60,533 nucleotides of DNA from Methanobacteriota archaeon (GTDB taxonomy: Archaea > Thermoplasmatota > Thermoplasmata > RBG-16-68-12), in contig VBLS01000111.1 of NCBI GenBank assembly GCA_005878635.1, positions 1 through 60,533 of the forward strand, given 5' to 3'. The first letter of the stretch is position 1. Each line of letters begins with the position of its first letter. Positions 49,685 to 57,222 of the stretch are shown in pieces. Both the position numbers and the translations under genes were made by a program. The notes under the pieces are model-generated. The model made no database searches. It was given only the letters and a program-made list of their open reading frames with translations, and was not told the origin of the DNA.

Positions 49685-49702
49685 GTTATCCCCGAAGATA
49701 AC
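49685..49702. promoter_or_regulatory. Dyad upstream of Ras-like GTPase 3
   Basis: Perfect inverted repeat GTTATC, six bases, GATAAC. It ends 14 bp before the TATA-like CTTTATAAC at 49717. Same architecture as at 48393-48410. Confidence 0.6.
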
Positions 49703-49759
49703 CGTTGGGCAACGCCTTTATAACCTGAGGATGGTGGGCGCGATACGCCGAACCAGAGG

Positions 49760-50299
49760 ATGGAAATGGACCGCCAGAAGATGAAGGTGAAAATCTGCCT
49801 CGTCGGGGAAGGCGCCGTCGGCAAGACGTGCCTGATCCGGCGGTTCATCCAGGACCAGTTCGACGATCGGTACATCTCGACCCTCGGGGCGAAGGTCTCG
49901 AAGAAGGAGATCAAGATCGATGGCCCCAACGGCGGGTCCGACATCGACATGACAATCTGGGACATCATGGGCGAGAAGGGATTCCGCGAACTCCTGAAGG
50001 AGGCCTACTTCCACGGGGCCCAGGGAGTCCTCGCCGTCTGCGACGTGACGAGGAAGCAGACGCTCGACGATTTGGCAGACTGGGTCGCGGCGGTCGTCAA
50101 GGTCACAGGCAACGTCCCGATCGAATTCCTCGCGAACAAGGCGGACCTGAAGGATCAGATGGACCTGACCGAGGCTGACATCCGCCGGACCGCGGATTCG
50201 TACCACGCCCCTTACGTGTTCACGTCGGCAAAGACGGGACAGAACGTCGAGGACGCGTTCGCGAAGCTCGCCAAGATGATCGCCACGCGGGCTGCGTAG
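49760..50299 (+). CDS. Ras-like small GTPase 3
   Basis: 179 residues, closest to GTPase 1 over the first half (K-V-K-I-C-L-V-G-E-G-A-V-G-K-T-C). Switch I F-D-D-R-Y-I-S-T-L-G-A-K, G3 W-D-I-M-G-E (Gln to Glu), G4 A-N-K-A-D-L-K-D, G5 T-S-A-K. Soluble, no membrane helix or C-terminal Cys. It has its own TATA box (CTTTATAAC, 49717) about 27 nt before the predicted RNA start and its own dyad. Likely part of a gene family that arose by tandem duplication. Confidence 0.9.
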   Translation: MEMDRQKMKVKICLVGEGAVGKTCLIRRFIQDQFDDRYISTLGAKVSKKEIKIDGPNGGSDIDMTIWDIMGEKGFRELLKEAYFHGAQGVLAVCDVTRKQTLDDLADWVAAVVKVTGNVPIEFLANKADLKDQMDLTEADIRRTADSYHAPYVFTSAKTGQNVEDAFAKLAKMIATRAA

Positions 50300-50366
50300 A
50301 TCTCGACGTTCGAACGCGAAACGAGTACGCACCTTTTCGTGCACGCGAACCTTCGTTGGTCAGGCG

Positions 50367-50382
50367 TTTTCTCTGGAGAAAA
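50367..50382. promoter_or_regulatory. 16-bp palindrome upstream of lonB
   Basis: TTTTCTC-TG-GAGAAAA, perfect 7-bp arms, 56 bp upstream of the lonB TATA element TTTAAGTA at about 50439. A further small dyad GATTT-TCG-AAATC at about 50400 is flanked by two copies of ACGAGTG. These are candidate operators of a stress-type regulator. Confidence 0.4.
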
Positions 50383-50494
50383 TTCGGAATTACGAGTGCG
50401 ATTTTCGAAATCTCACGAGTGTGTCCAAGGTCAAAGTGTTTAAGTAGAAGGCTCGTGTATTCAAAGCGACCCTTGCGAGGGGCCGGTCTAGAAG

Positions 50495-52480
50495 ATGGTG
50501 GAGACAGCGGGAGAACCGGAAGAACTCCCGCCCGTGGATTCGTGGATTAACAAGGTCGACTTCCGGTCCACGGCGGAAGTGAAGATCCCCGAACGGCTCG
50601 TGGACCAGGTCATCGGTCAGGAACGGGCCGTCGAAGTCATCCGCAAAGCCGCCGAACAGAAGCGGCATGTCATGTTGATCGGCGACCCGGGCACCGGGAA
50701 GTCGATGTTGGCCCGGGCGATGACGGAACTCCTGCCCCGGGACGACCTCCAAGACATCATCGTGTATCACAATCCCGAGGACCCGAACGAACCCAAGATC
50801 CGCGTCGTCCCCGCGGGCAAGGGCCGGGAGATCGTGAACGCCCAGAAGGCCGAGGCGATGCAACGCCGGGAGCAGAAGGCCTCGATGGTGATGACGATCG
50901 TGTTCTTCATCATCGGCCTGAGCGTCATCCTCTCCTACCAATGGGGCGCGCAGGAGCCGAGCTTCCGCCCGGATGCCCCGAACATCATCCTGTTCGGGAT
51001 CCTGGTCGCGGCGATCATCTACATCGCGACGCGGTACACGGGTCACCGTCAGGAGAACCTGATGGTCCCGAAGCTCCTCGTCAGTCATACGCCCGATGAA
51101 ATGCCGCCTTTCATCGACGCGACGGGGAGTCACGCTGGCGCCCTGCTCGGGGACGTCAAGCACGATCCCTTCCAGAGCGGCGGCCTTGAGACGCCCGCGC
51201 ACGAGCGCGTCGAATCCGGCGCGATCCACAAGGCCCACAAGGGCGTCCTCTTCGTCGACGAGATCAACGTCCTCCGCATGGAGAGCCAGCAGAGCCTGCT
51301 GACCGCGATGCAGGAGAAGAAATTCTCGATCGTCGGCCAGAGCGAGCGCTCGTCCGGCGCCATGGTCAAGACGGAGGCGGTCCCATGCGACTTCATCCTC
51401 GTCGCCGCGGGAAACCTGGACGCGGTCCAGGGGATGCACCCGGCGCTGCGGTCCCGCATCCGCGGATACGGATACGAGATCTACATGAAGGCCACGATGG
51501 TGGACACGGAGGACAACCGCCTCAAGCTGGTCCGGTTCGTCGCGCAGGAGGTCGCGAAAGATCGGAAGATCCCGCACTTCGACCGCACGGCAGTCCTGGA
51601 AATCCTCCGGGAGGCTCAGCGAAGGGCCGGCCGCCGTGGACAGCTCACCCTGCGCCTTCGCGAGTTGGGCGGATTGATCCGCGTCGCGGGGGACATCGCG
51701 CAGGAAGAGGGGACGCCCCTCGTGACGGCGAAGCACGTCCTGAACGCGAAGCGCATCGCGCGCTCCCTCGAGCAGCAGGTCGCGGACCGCATGATCGAGC
51801 GGGGCAAGGAGTACCAGACCTTCATCACGGAAGGATCGATCGTCGGCATGGTGAATGGCCTCGCGGTCCTGGTCGGTGACAACTCGATCGCAGAATTCAG
51901 CGGCATCGTCTTGCCGATCGCCGCCGAGGTGACCCCGGCGCAGGCGAAACAAGGCGGGCGCATCATCGCGACCGGCCGGCTCGGCGAGATCGCGAAGGAG
52001 GCGGTCGAGAACGTCGCCGCGCTGATCAAGAAGTACACCGGCGAGGACATCTCGAACCATGACATCCACGTCCAGTTCGTCGGCTCCCGCGAAGGGACGG
52101 AGGGCGACAGCGCCTCGATCTCCGTCGCGACCGCGGTCATCAGCGCCCTCGAAGAAGTCCCGGTGAACCAGGCGGTCGCGATGACCGGCTCCCTGAGCGT
52201 TCGCGGACAGGTCCTGCCCGTCGGCGGCGTGACCGCCAAGATCGAAGCCGCGGCGGAGCTCGGGATCGAGAAGGTCGTCATCCCGCGGTCGAACATGAAG
52301 GACGTCCTCCTGGAGGACAAGTACCAGGGGAAGATCCAGATCGTCCCCGTCGACACCTTGAGCGAGGTCCTGGAGCAAGCCCTCGTGGGCCCGAAGAAGT
52401 CGGGCCTGATCAGCAAGCTCGCGGCGCTCGTTCCCAAGATGACCCCGGACAAGCCCGGCCTCGGCGCAGTCCCCCACTGA
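50495..52480 (+). CDS. lonB: Archaeal Lon protease LonB
   Basis: Membrane-anchored ATP-dependent protease for damaged and short-lived proteins. 661 residues: AAA+ module with Walker A G-D-P-G-T-G-K-S at about 64-71, then two membrane helices at about 130-148 and 163-181 inserted before Walker B V-L-F-V-D-E-I-N, and a C-terminal Ser-Lys protease domain with G-D-S-A-S (Ser) and T-A-K-I-E-A-A (Lys). The layout is that of archaeal LonB, not bacterial LonA. The 195-bp gap upstream holds palindromes and a TATA element. Confidence 0.96.
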   Translation: MVETAGEPEELPPVDSWINKVDFRSTAEVKIPERLVDQVIGQERAVEVIRKAAEQKRHVMLIGDPGTGKSMLARAMTELLPRDDLQDIIVYHNPEDPNEPKIRVVPAGKGREIVNAQKAEAMQRREQKASMVMTIVFFIIGLSVILSYQWGAQEPSFRPDAPNIILFGILVAAIIYIATRYTGHRQENLMVPKLLVSHTPDEMPPFIDATGSHAGALLGDVKHDPFQSGGLETPAHERVESGAIHKAHKGVLFVDEINVLRMESQQSLLTAMQEKKFSIVGQSERSSGAMVKTEAVPCDFILVAAGNLDAVQGMHPALRSRIRGYGYEIYMKATMVDTEDNRLKLVRFVAQEVAKDRKIPHFDRTAVLEILREAQRRAGRRGQLTLRLRELGGLIRVAGDIAQEEGTPLVTAKHVLNAKRIARSLEQQVADRMIERGKEYQTFITEGSIVGMVNGLAVLVGDNSIAEFSGIVLPIAAEVTPAQAKQGGRIIATGRLGEIAKEAVENVAALIKKYTGEDISNHDIHVQFVGSREGTEGDSASISVATAVISALEEVPVNQAVAMTGSLSVRGQVLPVGGVTAKIEAAAELGIEKVVIPRSNMKDVLLEDKYQGKIQIVPVDTLSEVLEQALVGPKKSGLISKLAALVPKMTPDKPGLGAVPH

Positions 52481-52497
52481 GCTTCCGGAGAGAGCCT

Positions 52498-52665
52498 GTG
52501 GACGAGGGCCTTGAACCGTTCGAGTTCTCGGAACCGATGCCTTGCTACGAGGTCAACGCGGCGATCCCGTCCGTCCACGACGACGGCCGGTGCATCCATT
52601 GCCGCAAGTTCCTCACGCTCGAGTGCCCGTACATCGGCCACTTCGTCGGAGAGGACGACGAATGA
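52498..52665 (+). CDS. Small four-Cys protein preceding nadM
   Basis: A 55-residue acidic protein with M-P-C-Y, D-G-R-C-I-H-C-R-K-F and L-E-C-P-Y-I-G-H, four Cys and nearby His that could bind one zinc. I do not know the family. GTG 52498 has GGAGAGAG upstream. Its stop overlaps the nadM ATG as ATGA, and it starts 17 bp after lonB, so the three genes form one operon. Confidence 0.65.
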   Translation: MDEGLEPFEFSEPMPCYEVNAAIPSVHDDGRCIHCRKFLTLECPYIGHFVGEDDE

Positions 52666-53210
52666 CGGGACGCGCCTTCTTCATCGGCCGGTTCCAGCCC
52701 TTCCACCGCGGACACCTCGCGATGGTGCGGCGGATCCTGGAATCGAACGAGGAGATCATCGTCGGAATCGGCTCGGCCCAGTACAGCCACACGGGCGAAA
52801 ATCCCTTCACGGCCGGGGAGCGGTACGAGATGATCAAGAGGGCCCTCGACGCGGAAGGGATCCACAACTACCACATCGTCCCAATCCCCGACACCCACGT
52901 GCACAGCGTGTGGGTCAGCCATGTCACGTCCCTCGTCCCGCGCTTCGACGTGGTCTACACGAACTCTGATCTCGTCGTGCGCCTGTTCCGGGAGCACGGC
53001 CTGAAGGTGCTCTCGCCACCACTGCTGGACCGCGAGCGCCTCTCGGGGACCACGGTCCGCCACCGGATCCTCAAGGGGGAGGATTGGGAGTCCCTCGTCC
53101 CCGCGGTGGTCGCGGCGTACATCAAAGAGATCGATGGGACCGAGCGCATCCGCGAGACGCACAAGTACTCGACGCCGTACGGCACTCGCGAAAACCACGA
53201 GGACGCCTGA
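52662..53210 (+). CDS. nadM: Nicotinamide-nucleotide adenylyltransferase NadM
   Basis: Joins NMN and ATP to make NAD+. 182 residues, archaeal type. F-I-G-R-F-Q-P-F-H-R-G-H is the nucleotidyltransferase H-x-G-H motif; N-P-F-T-A-G-E-R-Y-E-M-I and L-S-G-T-T-V-R-H-R-I complete the family pattern. The ATG overlaps the stop of the small Cys gene. Confidence 0.95.
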   Translation: MTGRAFFIGRFQPFHRGHLAMVRRILESNEEIIVGIGSAQYSHTGENPFTAGERYEMIKRALDAEGIHNYHIVPIPDTHVHSVWVSHVTSLVPRFDVVYTNSDLVVRLFREHGLKVLSPPLLDRERLSGTTVRHRILKGEDWESLVPAVVAAYIKEIDGTERIRETHKYSTPYGTRENHEDA

Positions 53211-53389
53211 GAAAGGAACCCGTCCGCGACTCCCCACGAGGACGGGCTTAGGCAGGCATCCCTCCAAACGAGGATTTCGTCTCGAGATTCCTGCCGAGAA
53301 GTAGACCAACCCCTTCGGGGATAAGGCCATATTACCAATTGGTTACCAGGCCTTGTTCCGTTCGGTACCAGTCGTTCGGCGAGCCAGTA

Positions 53390-54214
53390 TCACCAATCGA
53401 GCTGGTAACCGCAGTACGGGTCTCCACGGAGCATGCAGGCGACCTTCGTGACCGTGGCGTCGATCTTCAACATCTGGACGAACCCCTCGTACGCGCCCAA
53501 CCATGCGGCGCAGCGGGCGGGGCTGCTGATCCAATCGTAGTTCTTGAGCAGGGCCCGATGCCCCTGGACCTCGACCTCGAGGCGTCCGTGGTTGAATTCC
53601 CGCGAGTACGCATTGGGGGACAACTCGAGCAGGAGCGGGAATGGAATGACCCGGGAGATGAGTCGCTTGGCCGACGAAAAGTTCCTCGCCTCCTCCCGGA
53701 GCATTCGCCGGATCGTCTCGTAGGTGCCGTCTCCGAAACGGGCTTCGATCGCGTCCAAGGCTTGCAAGGCGGCGCGAAGAGGATACCAGCCGTCCGCCCG
53801 TACGGTGGACGGATCGAGGCCGACGCCAATGAGGATCTCGTCCGCGGCGGTCGAGGTGTAGTGGGCTGCGACCCAATGGTGGTAGTTCCGAAGGTGACCG
53901 CCCCGGATCATCGGTGCGACGATCCGATCGCCCCGCTCCTCCGTGAGCTCGCCGAAGACGGCTCGGCCGAGGCCGGAGGCGGCATAGAGCCGGCCGCGGC
54001 GCTGGCCCGCGACGCGCTCGACGAGGTCCGTGCGGACGAGTTGACCGAGCGCGCGGCTCACGTGGGGCAGGTGCAGCCCCGTCTGCTTCGCAACCTGCAC
54101 GGGCGTCTTCGGCCCCGGGATCACGGCAGCGAGGACCGTTTCGCGTTGTCGACTCGCGAGGACGAACGAGAGCCCTTCGAGGAAATCCCTAGATCTAGTC
54201 GGCGCACCTTGCAT
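53390..54214 (-). CDS. Winged-helix regulator with V4R/DUF2378-like C-terminal domain
   Basis: 274 residues. Residues about 15-85 form a winged helix: R-E-T-V-L-A-A-V, T-P-V-Q-V-A-K-Q-T-G-L-H-L-P-H-V-S-R-A-L-G-Q-L and a wing. Residues 120-274 resemble 4-vinyl-reductase/heme-NO-binding or DUF2378-type domains: A-L-D-A-I-E-A-R-F-G-D-G-T-Y-E-T-I-R, then C-terminal C-M-L-R-G-D-P-Y-C-G-Y. Probably senses a small hydrophobic ligand or metal. It lies downstream of the hydantoinase/permease genes and may regulate them. The 179-bp gap to nadM has a C-C-C-C-T-T-C-G-G-G-G hairpin and a palindrome ACCAATTGGT. Confidence 0.72.
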   Translation of the reverse strand: MQGAPTRSRDFLEGLSFVLASRQRETVLAAVIPGPKTPVQVAKQTGLHLPHVSRALGQLVRTDLVERVAGQRRGRLYAASGLGRAVFGELTEERGDRIVAPMIRGGHLRNYHHWVAAHYTSTAADEILIGVGLDPSTVRADGWYPLRAALQALDAIEARFGDGTYETIRRMLREEARNFSSAKRLISRVIPFPLLLELSPNAYSREFNHGRLEVEVQGHRALLKNYDWISSPARCAAWLGAYEGFVQMLKIDATVTKVACMLRGDPYCGYQLDW

Positions 54215-54265
54215 CGGAGGGCCCCTCCGATTGAGGGATGCAGACGTTGGCTCATTACCCTTTCC

Positions 54266-55651
54266 TCAGGGAGCGGGGAGGAGGTACGTCAATAGGACGG
54301 GGACCAGGAGGGAGGCCATCAAGTGGATGCGCCGCACGCGAAGCGCGACGGGCACGATCCCGACCAAGCTCGCGACGGCGGCAATGGCGACGCCGGGCCA
54401 GCCCGTCACGACGAATAGGAGGCCCTCGATCACGGCGATGGAGACGATGGATATTTTCCGAGGATCCCAGGTCGACCACCGGCGCGCGATCCGTCGAGCC
54501 AAGCGGGCCGCCATCGGAGCCGCCAAGGCGGTCGCGAGCGAAGCGGCCGCGACGAGCGCGACCAAGGTGCCGGGGATGCCGAAACCGGACCAGGCCGCGG
54601 GATCTCCCGCGAGTTCCTTGACTCCGGCCGCGACGCCGCTGCGCGTCCGATGAATCATGAAGAGCACCGCGGCGCTGAGGAGGCCCGTCGACGCGGACAC
54701 CGCCCCGAGGACGATCATGAATTGTCCTGGCCCGGCGCGGTTCCGCCTCCCGATCGACGCGAGGGTCGCGGCCGCGCCGCCGCTGAGGCCGGGGAGCCAG
54801 GAGATCGCCGCGCCCGCGGCCGTCCCCCGCAATGCGCTCCGGGCATCGCCCCACGACAGGCGACGCAGGCTTTCGATGCGCTGCGCCGGGATCCGGCCCG
54901 AGGCGCTCCGCAGGCTGATGAAGAGCGTCGGGAGTCCGAAGAGGCCGGAGAAGAGGGGGAACAGCACGAGGCTCGGATCGAGGGGGACCGGCCCGCGAAG
55001 GGTCAGGATGCCGAGGAGGCCCGCCAGCCCCTGAACCCAGGCGGCTCGGAGGCCCCGCCGAATTCGGTGCCGTCCGCGGAACTCGGTGGCGAGGATCGCG
55101 GCGAGCAGGCATACCAGGAACAGCGCGCTCCATGGACGGAATCGGACGGCCAGCTCGATCGGATCGCTCAGCACGAATCGGAGCGGGACCAGGAGGAGGA
55201 CGGCGAAGAGCGTCCCGAGCGTTGCTCCGCGGGCCGCGAGGGCGACCGCCCTCGGGCCCTCCCCGGCCAGGAGGAGACGATGGCCCGGCAACGTCGCGAG
55301 GGCCGTGTCCTCCGTCGGCGCGCCAAGGAACACGCTGGGAATGAGGCTTGAAACCCCGTGGGCTGCCGCCGTCGCGAGCAGGAACGACGACAACAAGATC
55401 CCGATCGTCGCGGGATCTGCGGCGATGTCGGGGACGAGGAGTCCGAGGAAGCCGGCCCAGAGGCCTCGGGTGGCCAGGAGGAGCGCGGCCACGTTGTTCA
55501 CGTGAAGTCCGGGGGAGAGTCCGGTGAGCATCCCGACGGCGACGCCGAGGAGGACGACGCCGACGAAGGCTGCCAGGACGCCGAGGAGGTCCACGACGAC
55601 AAACACAGATGCATCGGGTGAACGTCCCCGATGCAGGTAGCCTACATTCAC
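54266..55651 (-). CDS. TctA/DUF112-like integral membrane transporter
   Basis: 461 residues with about eleven hydrophobic helices. G-M-L-T-G-L-S-P-G-L-H-V-N-N-V near 40-55 and the internal repeat G-A-A-I-S-W-L-P-G-L-S-G-G near 275 are the paired G-x-x-P-G-x-x motifs of the TctA (tripartite tricarboxylate) and archaeal DUF112 families. No TctB or TctC is nearby, as is usual for the archaeal group. GTG 55651 overlaps the HyuB stop as GTGA; GTG 55606 is an alternative. Substrate unknown; context suggests a hydantoin or amino acid derivative. Confidence 0.82.
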   Translation of the reverse strand: MNVGYLHRGRSPDASVFVVVDLLGVLAAFVGVVLLGVAVGMLTGLSPGLHVNNVAALLLATRGLWAGFLGLLVPDIAADPATIGILLSSFLLATAAAHGVSSLIPSVFLGAPTEDTALATLPGHRLLLAGEGPRAVALAARGATLGTLFAVLLLVPLRFVLSDPIELAVRFRPWSALFLVCLLAAILATEFRGRHRIRRGLRAAWVQGLAGLLGILTLRGPVPLDPSLVLFPLFSGLFGLPTLFISLRSASGRIPAQRIESLRRLSWGDARSALRGTAAGAAISWLPGLSGGAAATLASIGRRNRAGPGQFMIVLGAVSASTGLLSAAVLFMIHRTRSGVAAGVKELAGDPAAWSGFGIPGTLVALVAAASLATALAAPMAARLARRIARRWSTWDPRKISIVSIAVIEGLLFVVTGWPGVAIAAVASLVGIVPVALRVRRIHLMASLLVPVLLTYLLPAP

Positions 55652-57222
55652 CGCTGCGGCGCTCGGGGCCTTCCCCAGCCGCCGCCTCCGGGCGTCTCGA
55701 TGATCAGGAGATCGTCCCGCCCCAGAGGGAGCGTGACCTTGGCCGGGAGCGTCTTCCGCCGGCCCTTTCGGACGAGCAGATTTCGCCCCGGTCGGCCGTC
55801 TTCGCCGCCTTTCAAGCCTCGGGGTCTCAGGGATCGTCGCTCGGAGAGGATCGACGCGGTCCCGTCTCGACCGAGGAACCGGACGGACCGACGCACGCCA
55901 TCGCCTCCCGCGAAACGGCCGGTCCCTCCCGATCCCGGGATGAGGCGATATTCCTCGACCCGAAGGGGCATCGCGAGCTCCAACGCCTCGATGGGCGTGT
56001 TCCGCGTATTCGTCATGTGGGTGTGGATGCCGGACATGCCCCGCCGGAACGGGAGAGCGCCTTCGCCGCCTGCGATGGTCTCGTAGTACGAGAATGGAGG
56101 GGGACCTGCCATGCCGATGGTGAGGTTGTTCATCGTCCCCTGGCTCTGGGCCGGTACGCGGTCCGCCAGGGGCTCCGAGAGTGCGAGGAATAGGACGTCA
56201 ACGATTCGCTGGGAGGTCTCCACGTTTCCTGCGGCCACCGCGGCCGGGCTTCGGGGTCGGACGAGCAGGCCTTCCTCTGCGAGGACGCGGACCGGTCGAT
56301 ACGCGCCGGCGTTGCGCGGCGCGTCGGGATCCGTGACGCATCGGACGACGTAATACGTGGCGCTCAAGGTCACCGCGAACGGAGCGTTCACGTTCCCGCG
56401 GACCTGGCGATCCGTGCCCTGGAAGTCGACGGTCAAGCCCGAGCCGCCAATCGTGACCTCGGCACGGATGCGGATTTTCTGCGAATCGCGGGAGCCCGCG
56501 GACTCCAGGTAATCCTCGGCGGCCCATGTCCCTCGCGGGAGCGTCTGGATGGCGGATCGCATGCGCCGTTCCGCGTGGTCGAGGAGTTCCCCGATGTCGG
56601 ACCGAAGGCGGGTCATGCCCCACTTGTCCGCAAATTCCGCGAGACGCCGCGCGCCGAGTTCATTGGCGGCCACCTGCGCGCGGAGATCGCCGAGTCGTTC
56701 AGTGGGATTGAGGGTCTCCTGCCGGAACCGGTCGAGGACCGAGCGCCGCTCCTCGCCGCGGTCGAGGAACTTCTGCGGCTCCAGGACGATGCCTTCCTCC
56801 TCCAGATGCACGGCGTCCGCGGGCATCGATCCGGGCGCGATCCCGCCGATGTCTGCGTGGTGGGCGCGATTCGCCGTGAAGCCGACCAATTCGGTCCGGA
56901 CGAACACGGGCCGGACAAGCGTCACGTCCGGGAGGTGCGTCCCGCCTCGATAGGGATCGTTCAGGATGACCTGGTCGCCCTCCCGCAACGTGCCGGGGAA
57001 ATCCCGCAGGACCGCGTCCACTGCGGCGGGCATCGAGCCGAGATGGACCGGGATATGTTCGGCCTGCGAGACCATCCGGCCGGCCTCGTCGAACAAGGCG
57101 CAACTCGCGTCCATCCGCTCCTTGATGTTCGGCGAATAGGCGCTTCGTTTCAGCGCAACGCCCATTTCCTCCGGGATGAACGCGAATCCGGTCCGCAGGA
57201 TCTCGAGTTCGGCCGGATTCAT
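55648..57222 (-). CDS. hyuB: Hydantoinase B / N-methylhydantoinase B subunit
   Basis: Large subunit of ATP-dependent hydantoinase or oxoprolinase-type enzymes. 524 residues: F-I-P-E-E-M-G-V-A-L-K-R-S-A-Y-S-P-N-I-K-E-R near 15, H-I-P-V-H-L-G-S-M-P, N-D-P-Y-R-G-G-T-H-L-P-D-V, R-A-H-H-A-D-I-G-G, and the C-terminal E-T-P-G-G-G-G-W-G. ATG 57222 overlaps the HyuA stop. Cyclic amide substrate not predictable. Confidence 0.94.
   Translation of the reverse strand: MNPAELEILRTGFAFIPEEMGVALKRSAYSPNIKERMDASCALFDEAGRMVSQAEHIPVHLGSMPAAVDAVLRDFPGTLREGDQVILNDPYRGGTHLPDVTLVRPVFVRTELVGFTANRAHHADIGGIAPGSMPADAVHLEEEGIVLEPQKFLDRGEERRSVLDRFRQETLNPTERLGDLRAQVAANELGARRLAEFADKWGMTRLRSDIGELLDHAERRMRSAIQTLPRGTWAAEDYLESAGSRDSQKIRIRAEVTIGGSGLTVDFQGTDRQVRGNVNAPFAVTLSATYYVVRCVTDPDAPRNAGAYRPVRVLAEEGLLVRPRSPAAVAAGNVETSQRIVDVLFLALSEPLADRVPAQSQGTMNNLTIGMAGPPPFSYYETIAGGEGALPFRRGMSGIHTHMTNTRNTPIEALELAMPLRVEEYRLIPGSGGTGRFAGGDGVRRSVRFLGRDGTASILSERRSLRPRGLKGGEDGRPGRNLLVRKGRRKTLPAKVTLPLGRDDLLIIETPGGGGWGRPRAPQR

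Noticed and set aside
53330..53389. ACCAATTGGT palindrome as operator of the wHTH gene
   Set aside because: It lies downstream of that gene's stop, between convergent genes, so it cannot be its operator; more likely part of a termination region or chance.
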